DNA of 64,000 nucleotides, from positions 2,123,890 through 2,187,889 of the forward strand of contig NW_004624843.1 of assembly GCF_000247695.1 (NCBI RefSeq), given 5' to 3'. This stretch comes from Heterocephalus glaber (taxonomy: Eukaryota > Chordata > Mammalia > Rodentia > Bathyergidae). Position numbers and translations under genes: made by a program. This document shows, one piece after another, positions 23,733-34,400 of this stretch. Positions within the stretch are counted from its first letter, which is position 1, and each line of letters opens with the position of its first letter. Below the pieces are notes generated by a model. That model had not been told where the DNA came from and did no database searches. It saw only the letters and a list, made by a program, of their open reading frames with translations.

Positions 23733-24405
23733 GATTATCATCTCACATGGATGTTTGGAAGAAATAAACTAGAAAATAAAATTTGTTTAACTTAGTGCCT
23801 GGAGTATGAGTATTCAACAAGTTGTCATTCTTTTTCTTCGGGGGGGGGGTTGTCATTCTTTATTAGTGAATTATATAATTCACTAGGGATCAAAAGTCTC
23901 ATAAATAATACATGTTTACTTCTTATTATCCCTCAAGGCCCAGCCAAGAGACATCCATCTCCCTAAATCCTTCCCTAATCTCACCAGTGGCCCCCAGATT
24001 GTCAAAATAACGTATCTGTTTCTTTTTTTCAGTGATACATAATGCTTCCTAATTTGGACTTTAGCAAAAATAGTTATCTGTATTTACACCAGATGCTATT
24101 AAGCATTTTATACTTTCTTGTACATTAGAAGTAGAAAGTAAAGCTATGGACACATCATGAATTATTTAGCTGAATATGCTGTTAAGTGTTTAGTTTTATA
24201 GCTAGACCTATATTTTCAATTTAGGTAGCTCCACTTGTTAGATCTGAAATTGTGAAAGATCTGAGATATTGTGTTATGTTCAAGCCAAAAGTATTTTCCT
24301 TAACTATGACATTAGAAGTGTGGCAGTTTGTAGCATGCTGTATTACTAACACTGGGTGAAAGCAGCCCTCAGTAAGTTTGACTGTCCATTTTTTCCCTGC
24401 TATAG

Positions 24406-24406
<1 letters not shown>

Positions 24407-24447
<41 letters not shown>
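24407..24447. repeat. (CA)n microsatellite
   Basis: About 20 uninterrupted CA units. Likely polymorphic. Confidence 0.98.
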
Positions 24448-24451
<4 letters not shown>

Positions 24452-24686
24452 AGGGTTGGGACATTCAGGCACTCACAGAGCTGCTTACATCAGATCCTCA
24501 GTCCCTAATTCCCTAGTGCACACTGCACATGCTCTGAGGCTTGCGCTTCTGGAGATCAACCCAGCGTTATGAGGCAGGGGTCATATGGGACTCTCCGACA
24601 CATCTGTCTTTCCTCTTCTCCAGGGAAGACAGAGAAAGGAAAAAAGGAGAGACTGAGGAAGGGAGAAGGGCAAAGTATAGAGAGAA

Positions 24687-24718
24687 GAAGGAGGAGGAGG
24701 GAGAGAGAGAGAGAGAGA
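24687..24718. repeat. GA-rich purine tract
   Basis: agaag and gga units running into (GA)n. It explains the arginine/glutamate-rich and leucine/serine-rich spurious ORFs around it. Confidence 0.85.
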
Positions 24719-24978
24719 ATTTGCTTTAGATTGAAAATAAATCCAAATCTTCTGCAAAGTGGAGGGATGGTCTTCACCACTGTAGAATGTACAAAAGTGA
24801 CTCCAGGAGTACACATCTCTGTATCGCTATCTTTAGAATCAGCATTTAATATTAATCAGCCTTTAACCCAACTGCCAGTGTTCTTTGCTCTTGAAACCTG
24901 AGGGTACCTAAATGTGAACATGTTCACAGAACTTTGTCTCCTGATACCACCTACAGTATAATCAAAAACTAATAGTGT

Positions 24979-25043
24979 TGCTGCCTGCCTCACAAGGGCA
25001 AGGACCCGAGTTCGATCCCTGGTACCAAAAACAAAAGAAAAAC
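24979..25043 (+). repeat. 5'-truncated ID SINE
   Basis: Only the 3' half is present: gctgcctgcctcac, then the B box gagttcgatccc, GGTACC and a long A-rich tail. Exact 15-bp duplication aaaaactaatagtgt at 24964-24978 and 25044-25058. The A box is lost, so it cannot be transcribed as a SINE. Confidence 0.93.
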
Positions 25044-25058
25044 AAAAACTAATAGTGT

Positions 25059-25242
25059 AACTGAGCACTGTGGTGCATGCCTGTAATTCCAGTTACTTAG
25101 AAGGCTCAGGCACGAGGGTTGCAAGTTCAAGGCCAGCCTGGGCAATTCTGTGAGACTCTGTCTCAAAGTAAAAAATAAAAGGCCTTGGGATGCAGCCATG
25201 TGGTAGAGCATTTCTGAATATGATCCCCAGTATTATAAAAAA
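25059..25242 (+). repeat. B1 + ID composite SINE
   Basis: B1 part 25061-25180 (tggtgcatgcctgtaattcc, aaggccagcctgggcaa, gagactctgtctcaaa), followed by an ID-like part 25181-25242 (ggccttgggatgcagc, gatccccagtattataaaa). More diverged than the simple ID elements, so older. Confidence 0.85.
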
Positions 25243-26058
25243 GGACATAGCACCCAATAATGCAGAAAATAATAACATTAATGACTACAAACGAAAAGCA
25301 AAAGTGTATTTCTCAGTTGACAGCACAAAGTAGTCATTGGTATAGTGGATTCTGGAACGCTTTTCTCCAGGTCATTTCAAATTCACAGTAGAGAATGTTG
25401 CTTACTGATTGTACACCTTAGGAATTATCCTTGAACAATGAATTATCCTGCAAATGTTTCCCACAGGATGTGCTGAGGTGTCAGTTGCAAATACATTTGG
25501 GGCACCTTTTTCCTCTGCCATTTCTAGCCTTTTTCAATCTCTCTCTCTCTCTGAAATATTTGCTGAGAGAGACAGAGACAGAGACAGAAAGGATATAAAA
25601 GCCATGGATTGTAACTTGTTCTGAGAGTGTTCCTCAAGACCAGCAAACATTTCTAATAAATTTTGACTTGATAAATGAACAATGTCTTGCAATATGAATA
25701 GTATGTGATGCCAAACATCACATAATCACAACCGAGCCAATGGTTCCCCCCCTCCACTCTCTCTTGCTCTCTCTCTGAAGGATTGCGGGTGATCCTCTCC
25801 CAACAGTAAGAGGTTATGGAGGAGATCTTGTCTGCAGACATGAAGGAGAAAAATTAGAGAATTCCTCACTTCAACTGAGACTAGGGAGATGTATAAAATG
25901 TGGGAAAGAGTGTGAAATTGTGTAGAAAAGCACCACCTGTAGCAGGTGAGTGATGAATCTGTTTAGTGACGATGAAATGCTACATTTCCGTGAAGTCCTC
26001 CTCTAAAAGAGGGAAAAGCAATTGTCATTGGATAGGTTCTTTGTTAGAGCTGCACAAG

Positions 26059-26207
26059 AAGATAAAGGGGAGAAACAGTCAAGCCAAACAATACAACACA
26101 GTGTGAAAACCCTTGCCTCATGTGAACCAAGCTTGTGTTGCATCTGAAATACAGATGAACCAGAGAGAAAGTTGAAACACACAGGTGTAATAGCAGCTCA
26201 AGAAGAA
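26059..26207. repeat. Unclassified 148-bp dispersed repeat, copy 2
   Basis: Partner of 21208-21355 with the same landmarks. It lies about 280 bp before the LTR at 26480-27010, so the two could belong to one larger ERV-derived element, but copy 1 has no such neighbour that I could see. Confidence 0.7.
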
Positions 26208-26479
26208 AAGAATAAGATGCCATGGAGGCAACAGATATTAGTGATTCCATTAGTGATAGTGAAAGTCATTCTACAAAATAACCCTCCTCTCTCTTGTCTC
26301 CCTCACATCAGCCCCAAAGGTTTTCAAAGGAAAGTGAAAGTCGATTTGTTTATTTTTCTTTATATTTTGTATTTTAATTATTTTGTCTTAAATTACAGTA
26401 TTATAATCATTTTTATGTGAATATTTTTGGGCTGTGGAATGAATCATCTGAGTTTCTATTATTTCTTCTTATTATAGGT

Positions 26480-27010
26480 ACCTTAGTTAACTAGAAATTA
26501 AGACATAGTCAGACAGGGACTGGGCTCTCAAGGAAGTCAGCCTAAAAATAGAGACTTCAGAATTGTGGCTGGAGGCGCAAGATGCAGATGCAATGGCCAG
26601 GCCTGCATGCCTCCCTAGGGGATAAGCAATAACTTGAGATTGTACTGTAAGTAGCATCACCTGGTCCAGATGGGTGTCTGTCACTCAGGTGGGTTACCAG
26701 AACATCTGAACCCATTCTTTCCCCCAAATGTCTTTATTTCCTCCATGAACCTTAATATAGGACTCATTTCTCTACTGGGTCAAGGTTTGCTAAGCGGCTA
26801 TACTTGTAATCCTATAGGCTAATTGTGGTTTGACCCATACTGTACTCACATTGTGATGTTGCTGTATAAATTACTCCTGACAAAGGGACTCAGAGCTACC
26901 CACTTGAGACCCCTCCAGGAGCTGCTCTCTCCTTATTTCCAATAAAACTCTCCTAACTTCTTCCTTTGGTTCACAACAGCATTCCTCGATGTTGTGGGAC
27001 CACAAACTCA
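26480..27010 (+). mobile_element. LTR with TATA and poly(A) signals (solo, ERV-like)
   Basis: Reads like a retroviral LTR in order: a U3-like region, a TATA-like box tgtataaatta at about 26861, a poly(A) signal ccaataaaactctcc at 26939, then a U5-like ending ggttcacaacag ... gatgttgtgggaccac. No gag, pol or env remains nearby. The family is not named, and exact ends and a flanking duplication were not resolved. Confidence 0.5.
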
Positions 27011-28282
27011 GCATATTTGACATCTGATAGGTTGGAAGTTATATTTCTCCTGTATCATTACGGGGAAATTCTCTTTGATGTAAGTGCTTTGGATTACAAG
27101 AATGCTTCCGGAACAAATTATGCTGGCAAACCAAGGTTTTACTGTATACAGACTCTTCCCATATAGCTGAAGAGCAGTGCCTGACTTAGCAAATGACCTG
27201 TGTGTAACTCTCCATCTCAGAGCTGGATGGCAGGGAACATAACTCAAGGTACTTGATCTCTTCCGTTTAAAACAGCACTTGGCTGCAGAAATGTCTATAT
27301 GATTTTTCTCAATCTTAGAATTCATTCTGTCATCCTTTTGCTGATAATTTTAAGCTTCAAACAATTCTTAAAGTTAGTTCTACCATAGAAAGTGGAGTCC
27401 CAAATGCATGATTAAAAATTTCCTTTTTGATAGGTGAATGTTGCTCTCTGAGAAAGTTTTCTGAAACAATTTTCAAATCCTTGCCCTTTACATTCCTGCC
27501 GACAGTATTCTGGATGGCTCTGCTATTGAGGTGTGGCCGTCTTAGCATGCTCTGCTACTTAATAAGCTTAATAATTGTCCTTTCTAAAATGTTGAGGAAG
27601 AGGTAGGAGTGGTGGAGACAGGAGACAGAATTTATTTAAATTCACGCGAAAGAAATGGTCATTGGTGACAACTGGGAATAATCTGCTTATTTCCAAAGAT
27701 GTGTAAATGAGCTAAGTTCTGGGATAAATCCCCTTTGTTTGCCTGGTTAAAAAGTAGTTTCTTGGACTCAGTCCTTACTAAATTTGGAACTTCTGTTATC
27801 AGGAAAATTAATTCCGGGTATTTCTTGCTAAAAGAGGAGTTAAATCCAAGTGATTGACATTGAACATCTAGGTCAAAATGAGTCTGTCAAGTACACTTTA
27901 TTTTACTTCAATTTCATGCTCTATTTACAGTAAATCTCAGTTTTCATGCCACATTTTCCCCTACATTCAGTATTCAGTATTCAGAATGAATGATGATTAT
28001 CCTAAATAGTCCTTTTCATTTTCTTTTGAGAGAAATTTATATCTTTGCTCATTTCTTTATGAATAATGCACAGATGTGTTACGCAGGCATATGGAGCTGG
28101 CTTTTCCTCTTCTCGATCTTACAGTTGGAACACACTGCGTTGGAGAACATGTGCCATGCTGAACCCTATGGTAGCATCCTGAGATCAAGCCCAGTGTTTG
28201 CCCATCGCCTTCATCAGAAAACCCTTTTTGCCTTCCACCTGTATCATTAATACCAAAATTTATTTAAATAAATTTACTTTAC

Positions 28283-28382
28283 CTTTTCTTTCTTTTTTTT
28301 TTTTTTTCCGGTACCAGGGATCGAACTCAGGACCTTGTGCTTGTGAGGCAGGTGCGGTGCCACTGAGCTAAATCCCCGGGCC
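28283..28382 (-). repeat. ID-type SINE
   Basis: Poly-T at 28291-28307, then ggtaccagggatcgaactca and on to ctgagctaaatccccgg on the plus strand. Duplication taaataaatttacttta (28265-28281) and taaatcaatttacttta (28384-28400), one mismatch. Confidence 0.93.
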
Positions 28383-28779
28383 CTAAATCAATTTACTTTA
28401 GATAACCTTATTATTTTTATTTTAAAAAGAAATTTTAAATCCTTACTGAAAATGGAAGGTAACAATAAAAATAAATATATAGTCACAGTAGAAGTCCTGA
28501 TAGGTCATGCAGATGTTTAGTTACTGTAAAAAGTTCTTTAAAAGAGAAATTATAAAAACTAAATGTTCTTATCTTACATATTTTACCTCAACTTTAAATG
28601 CATAAATATGTATGTATTTACCAGTCTGGAAACTAAAAACAAAAGGTTTTGGCTTAGTTTATATTTTTCTATTTCTTCTTTCAGGTTTGTTTCATACAGG
28701 CTGAGGCTCTGTGATTATATAATTAGGATTATTATGTCTTTATAAACTTACCCCCTTAACATTATTAAAATACGTCTAC

Positions 28780-29784
28780 TTATTCCTGATAATATTCTTT
28801 ATGTTTAAGTTTTCGTGGTCTGATATTAATGTAGTTACTCTATCTCTTTTATGTTTTATTTTCCATCCATTTACTCTTGACCTATTTGTGTCTAGATATT
28901 TAAAGTGCATTTTTAAGGCAGCACACGCTGTTTTTCTATTCAGTATGACAATTTCTGCCTTTTAATGAGATGTTGAGATCATTAGTAACTAACATAACTA
29001 TTAGTAGGAGGGTATAAATGTATCATCTTGATAATTCATTTCCATTTTTCCTTTCTGTTCTTGGCTTTTTCCTCTCCATAGTCTGACATTTTTTTTAAGA
29101 TTAATTGAGCGACACTTAACAATCTGTTTTATCTGCACAACTGACTTATTATTATAGCTTTTTGTTTTATCTTTTTAGTAGTTACCTCAGGATTTGAAAT
29201 ATTTATCTTCAATTTATAGTCTGTTAGATTACATTATACAAATTCACATGTAATAAAAGTCATTTATAACAGTATACTTTGTTTCTCTGCCCCATCCTCA
29301 GTCATAACTGATATATTTTTAATTCCTCAAAATTGTCATAAAACAACTTTTTTTTCATTTTCAACAGTGACAATTTTTTTAAGGAAATGTGAAAAGAGGG
29401 AAAGACAGAAAAAGGAGGCATTTTATATTGGCCTACATGTTTGCTATTTTTGGCATGTTAATTATTTTGGCATGCTAAAATTTGCTAATTTTGAGAGAAA
29501 CTACCAAACTGTCTCCCAAGTGGCTTCCAAATTTTCACCAGCATTCTTTTCTTTTTATGTATGATCTTAAACTAATACTTCTTATTATATAGGCCTTCTA
29601 GTGGCATATTTTTGGTTTTTTTTGTATAAAAAGTTATCATTTAGCATTTATTTTAAAATTTTAAATAAGCTTTATTTCTTCCAGTAGTTTTCAGCTCATC
29701 GCAAAGTTGAGTGGGAAATAGGGTTCGCATATGGTCACCTTTCCTCAGCACATGCCTTCTCCCTTCACCCTTAACATCCTGCAT
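28780..29784 (-). mobile_element. Old L1 (L1M-like) remnants, antisense
   Basis: Contains landmarks such as ttctgccttttaatgaga, gagagaaactaccaaactgt and ttcagctcatcgcaaagttg, known from antisense old mammalian L1 copies. Broken and diverged, with no coding frame. Confidence 0.6.
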
Positions 29785-30890
29785 AACATTGGAGAGATGC
29801 AAATGAAAACAATGCTGAGATTCCACCTCACTCCAGAAAGAATGGCTGCTATCATGAAATCAACCAATAACAAATGCTGGCGCGGTGGGGAAAGAGGAAC
29901 ACTGCTCCACTGCTGGTGGGAGTGTAGACTGGTGCAATCACTGTGGAAATCAGTATGGAGATGCCTCAAAGAATTAGGTCTGGAAGTCCCATTTGACCCA
30001 GCTATTTCCCTGCTGGGGATCTTCCCCAAAGAATTAAAAGAATCATACCACAGTGATATATTTGCACCCATGTTCATAGCAGCACAGTTTGCAATAGCTA
30101 AAACTTGCAAACAGCCCAAATGCCCATCAACTGGAGACTGGATAAAGAAAATGTGGTTTTTTAATAAAATGGAGTACTATGCAGCCATCAAAAATGAGAA
30201 ATTAGAGACATTTATAGCTAAATGGATGCACATTGAGGTGATACTCTTAAGTGAAATAAATATGACACACATGTGTAAATACCAAATAGTTTCTCTAGTG
30301 TGAGACTGAAAGTGTAAATAAGGACTAAAAGGTATAATAGATAATGTGAAATAGGAAGAAATAGGGCTAAGGGGAAGGGGAAGTGGGAGGGTTAGGGGAA
30401 AGGAAGGAAGGGAATGGAATTAATATGAGAAAATGAAAATGAAGTCTTTGTAAATAGGGAGGGATGGAGGGGTTGAAGGGAGGGCTGGGCAAAGGTGAAA
30501 AATAAGAACCAAGAGAGACTATGTAAAGGTGCAAATTTCCAATAATGCATGTCATTATATTGTATACCTAAAATGTACCAATGATTAGAATGAATAATCG
30601 ATAATGCAAAGTAGGAAGAAAAGGTCCAAAGGGGTAGGGAAATGGGAGGGGTAGGGGAAAGGAAAGAAGGGAAAAGACAAATGATGAGAAATGGAAAAAA
30701 CGGAAACAAAGTCTTTGTAAATAGGGAAGGGTGGAGGGGTGAAGGGAGGGCTAGGAATGGGGAAAAAATAAGAACCAAGATGCATCATGAAAAGGTGCAA
30801 GTTCCCAATGAGAAATGTAAATGTGTTGTATACCTACAATGTACCAATAAAAGAATTTAAGTAAAAAAACCAAACCAAAACAAAACAACA
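29785..30890 (+). mobile_element. 5'-truncated L1: ORF2 C-terminus and 3' UTR
   Basis: The frame at 29731-30303 contains L1 ORF2 C-terminal landmarks: REM/GEMQMKT, RFHLTPERMA, CWRGGERGTLLHCWW, PFDPAISLLGIFPKE, QPKCPSTGDWIKKMW and MEYYAAIKNE, ending QIVSLV and stop at 30301. A 3' UTR of about 0.55 kb follows, ending accaataaaagaattt and an A/C-rich tail. It sits inside an older antisense L1-type sequence, which resumes after 30898 (ctgtgtgttctgtgggtgtt). A short possible duplication aacatcc borders it. Confidence 0.9.
30340..30850 (+). repeat. Tandem duplication in L1 3' UTR (about 260-bp unit)
   Basis: Two consecutive units, about 30340-30599 and 30600-30850. Both contain gataatg, gtaggaagaa or ataggaagaa, gggaaaggaa, a gtctttgtaaatagggaag-like run, gggctag or gggctgg, aataagaaccaag, and gtatacct(a) ... 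aatgtaccaat. The two other L1 3' ends in the window (5.1 and 58.7 kb) show a single unit. Confidence 0.85.
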
Positions 30891-31039
30891 ACAACAAAAC
30901 ATCCCACATGACAGCAGTGTGCTCGATGTCATCAGTGACATAGAGGGACACAGCATCGTCACCCAAAGTGTCACAGATCACATGAAGGGCTCACTCTGGA
31001 TGCTGTGTGTTCTGTGGGTGTTGACAAATGTGTAATGAC

Positions 31040-31388
31040 TGTCTTGGCCCCATGCGGTTTGGTGCTCCTGTAACAGAATCCAAAAGACTTGGTAATTTAC
31101 GAACAGCGGAACTCTGGCTCAATTTCGAGGGTGAGAAGTTAAAGCTGAGGCCCCTCTGTCTGGCAAGGGTCTTTTTGCTGTGTCGTCCCATGACGGGAGA
31201 GGAAAGCAGGAAAGAGAAGAGCTAGAATTTGCAGCTTCAGCCCTTTAATAATCGATATTGGTCTACTTACAAGGGTGGAGCTCTGGTGACCCAATTTCCC
31301 AGTAGGCCCCACCTCCTAATACCAGTATATTCTCCGTTGCTTTACCTTTTCCAGAATGCCAGAGCTGGGATCACAGTTTATAGCCTTT
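31040..31388 (-). repeat. Interspersed repeat inside old L1, family uncertain
   Basis: Contains acttggtaatttacgaac, gaggcccctctgtctggc, tgctgtgtcgtcccatga and taggccccacctcctaatac, landmarks of a common old mammalian interspersed repeat whose name I cannot fix. It interrupts the antisense L1. Confidence 0.45.
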
Positions 31389-31398
31389 TAAGGTTGAC

Positions 31399-31540
31399 AT
31401 TTTTTTTTTTTTTGGAGACAGTGTCTCACTATGTAGTTCAGGCTGTCTATGTAGCCGAGGCTGGCCTTGAACTTGTTATAAACCTCCTGTCTCAGTCTCC
31501 CAAGTGCTGGGATTACAGGCGTGCACCACCATGCCTGCCA
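31399..31540 (-). repeat. B1 SINE
   Basis: Plus-strand view: poly-T, ggagacagtgtctcactatg, cgaggctggccttgaactt, ctcccaagtgctgggattac and gcgtgcaccaccatgcctg. Duplication aaggttgac at 31390-31398 and 31541-31549. Confidence 0.92.
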
Positions 31541-31559
31541 AAGGTTGACTATTATTAAT

Positions 31560-32186
31560 ACATGCATTTAGCTTCCTTGTACTTTCCTGTCATGGCAGCC
31601 CATTTCTGTTTAGTACATTGTTTCAATGCACCACACTATATTTTTCCATTCACTTTCTGAAGAACATATTGATTGTTGCCATGTTTTGGCAATTGCAAAT
31701 AAAGCTGTTATAAATGTCTTTGTACAAACTTTTCAGTAGACATATGCTTTCAACTCATTTGGGTAAAAACTGAGGAGCATGGATCTGGGTAGTATGGTGA
31801 GTATCTTTAATTTTGAGAGAAACTGCCAAAATATCTTCCAAAGTGATTGTTTCATTTTACAGAGGCACCTGTAGCAAATGAACATTTCTGATATACAACA
31901 TCCTAGCAAAGATGGGGTGGTATCAGTATTTTGGATTTTGGCCATCTTAATAATAGGTATTTAGTAGTTTGTTTTATAATTGATAATTTACTAATGACAC
32001 CTTTTCATATGCTTATTAGTATATTGGTACATCTTCTTTGGTGAAGTGTCTCTTCAGGTCTTTTGTCCATTTTTAAATCAGTTTTCATTTTCTTATTATT
32101 GAGTTATAACAGTTCTTTGTATATTTTGGACAATTGCCCCTTATCAGATATGTCTCTTAGAAATATTTTCTCCAAATCTATAGCTT
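31560..32186 (-). mobile_element. Old L1 (L1M-like), antisense, left part
   Basis: Plus-strand view: tgccatgttttggcaattgc, caactcatttgggtaaaaac, ggattttggccatctta, tcttctttggtgaagtgtct, ttgtatattttggacaattg and tagcttgtcttcttatt. This is the classic antisense order of old primate/rodent-shared L1 3' and ORF2 regions. Confidence 0.85.
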
Positions 32187-32202
32187 GTCTTCTTATTCTT
32201 TT

Positions 32203-32658
32203 TTTAAAATATATATATTTATTGGTACATTTTTAGCATGGGAGCTAGCACAAAGAATCAACAACTGGGATCTCATCATATTAAAAAGCTTCTGCACTGC
32301 AAGAGAAACTACCAACAGAGCTAAGAGACAACCTACAACGTGGGAAGAAATATTTAGCAGCTGTAGCTCAGACAAAGGTCTACTATCAAGAATATATAAA
32401 GAACTGAAAAAAATCAGNNNNNNNNNNNNNNNNNNNNNNNNNNNNNNNNNNNNNNNNNNNNNNNNNNNNNNNNNNNNNNNNNNNNNNNNNNNNNNNNNNN
32501 NNNNNNNNNNNNNNNNNCAGACATTTCTCAGACAAAGAAGTAAAAATAGCAAATAAATATATGAAAAAATGTTCAACATCACTGGTCATTCGAGAGATGC
32601 AGATGAAAACAATACTGAGATTCCACCTCACCCTACAAAGAATGGCTGCTATCAAGAA
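32203..32658 (-). mobile_element. L1 insertion with 5' inversion (twin priming)
   Basis: Bounded by an exact 16-bp duplication gtcttcttattctttt (32187-32202 and 32659-32674). It starts with T/A-rich sequence and about 35 bp of antisense L1 3' end (ttattggtacattttta), then switches to plus-strand ORF2 sequence: [31 protein letters not shown], then (after the 100-N gap) REM-type and RFHLT-type codons. Poly-T and 3' end antisense followed by a sense ORF2 piece is the signature of an inverted 5' part. Confidence 0.85.
32418..32517. other. Assembly gap (100 N) inside L1 fragment
   Basis: Exactly 100 N within an L1 ORF2-derived segment. ORF2 reading on both sides (YKELKKI before, FLRQRSKNSK after in another frame) shows it lies within one insertion. 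Confidence 0.99.
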
Positions 32659-32674
32659 GTCTTCTTATTCTTTT

Positions 32675-33560
32675 GATGGTGACTTTTGTAGAGCAGATTT
32701 TAAGTTTAATAAAGTCTAATTCATCAATTATTTCATTTATACATCATGCCTTTGGCATTGTATCCAAGAAGTCATCATCATATCCAGGTTCACCTAGATT
32801 ATCTTCTATGTTATCTTCCAGGAGCTTTATATTTTTGTGCTTTATATTTAAGTCTGTAATCCATTTTGAGTTTTTTAATGAAAGGTCTAAGGTCTGTGTC
32901 TAGACTATTAATATTTTTATTTGCATGTGGATATTCAGTTGTTTCTGCATCATTTGTTGAAGAGATTCTTCTCTTCCTTTTATCACCTTTTTTCCTTTTC
33001 AAGGATCAGATAACTATATTTATGTGGGGATGTTATTGGTGAATTCTATTGTGTCCTCTTTCATTAGTACATCACTGTCTTGATTAAAACTTTAGAGTGA
33101 ATGTTAAAGTTAGGTAGTGTCATTTTTCTGACTCTATTCTCCTTTAATACTATGATGGGTATTCTGGGTCTTTTGCTTCTTGATATAAACCTGAGAATCA
33201 GGTTGTCGAGATCTGAAGAATATCTCATTCCTTGCAGATATTTTGACTCTACTTGTGTTGAAATCTGTAGATCAAGTTGGGAAGAACCCACATCTTGGCA
33301 ATATGGAGTCATCCTATCCATAAATAACTATTAGTTTTGAAGGCTATTTTTTTTCTGGATAAAGTTTAAGAGATAGATTCTTTTTTTTCAACACAGTAAT
33401 AATGACATTCTTTGGTTTTTTGCTTATATTGTTTCTGATGAGAAAAATCTACAACTTTAAGTTGTGTTCCTTAGCAGGTAATGTTTTTTTTTTTTATGTG
33501 CTGCTCTAAAATATTTTTATCAATCTTTTAAAATAATTTGGTTATGATATGCCTTGATGT
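32675..33560 (-). mobile_element. Old L1 (L1M-like), antisense, right part
   Basis: Direct continuation of the segment that ends at 32186: gtggtgactttt-like, ttaataaagtctaattcatc, atttaagtctgtaatccatt, gtttctgcatcatttgttga, tatttatgtggggatg, ctgggtcttttgcttcttga and agatcaagttgggaagaacc. Multiply broken, no coding potential. Confidence 0.85.
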
Positions 33561-34400
33561 TGTTTTCTTTTTTGTTTATCCTGTTTAAGGCTCATTGTCC
33601 TTGATTTTTAAGTTTGTAATTTTCACATTTTTGTGTCTCTTTATATTTTTTGGCATATTTTTATATACTTAAAATTCTTCTCTACAATTTCTGGATGTAT
33701 TTCTTTCGCTCGATTGCATTTCTGGGTATGACTGATAATTTTCTGTTTTGTATGTGTAACATGTTTTGATTAGATGTGACATTGCAAGTTTATGTTGTTG
33801 ATTGCTGGATTTTGTTGTTTTCTTTAAATATTATTGGATTTCTTGGGTTGCATTATTTTCAGTTCAGCTTGATATTTTCAGTGCTTGTTCTTAAGTTCTT
33901 TTGAGTCAAGTATAAGTCTTAACTCTATGTTGTGATCTTTTTAGTGTCTCTAGTAAATGTTGTGTGTGTTTAATCTGGATTCTACTCTGGCTGATTGGCA
34001 CAAAACATTGCCATTCCTGTATGAGTTTGTGGAAGTGTACAGTGTTTACTCTCTAGTTTCATGGAGGTGCACTGATACACGCATGCTCAGTGTTTAGAGG
34101 ATCTGCTGCAGGTTTCTGGAGTTCTCCTTCTCTGCATGGCATCCTCCAATCTCTGATTCTCCGGCTCAGAATGGCCACTAAGCTTTGCTCAGGTTTGCTG
34201 CCCTTCTCCTCATCTGAACAGGGAATCCAGGCAGAAAGTTGGGACAGTTGTAGGACTCACCATGTTCGTTTCTCTTCTCTTGGTGTTTTGCTTACTGTAC
34301 AATATAAAACTATATTTGTCTCATACATTCTATCCATTTTCTATTTGCTTACAGAGAAAGGGAAAATTCAGTTTCAGAAACTCCATTGTAGGTAGAAACA
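33561..34400 (-). repeat. Probable further old L1 sequence, antisense
   Basis: Contains gatatgccttgatgttgttt, the ttttcagttca/ttaagttcttttgagtc style and ctggattctactctggctg, which remind me of an old L1 antisense terminal region. Weaker than the neighbouring part. Confidence 0.4.

Noticed and set aside
24407..24447. CRISPR-like repetition
   Set aside because: It is a CA microsatellite with no spacers, in a mammalian intron.
24541..24901. Overlapping ORFs rich in Arg/Glu or Ser/Leu
   Set aside because: Caused by the GA-rich tract on both strands.
29731..30303. Separate cellular gene of 190 codons
   Set aside because: The sequence has the L1 ORF2 C-terminal landmarks and is followed by an L1 3' UTR.
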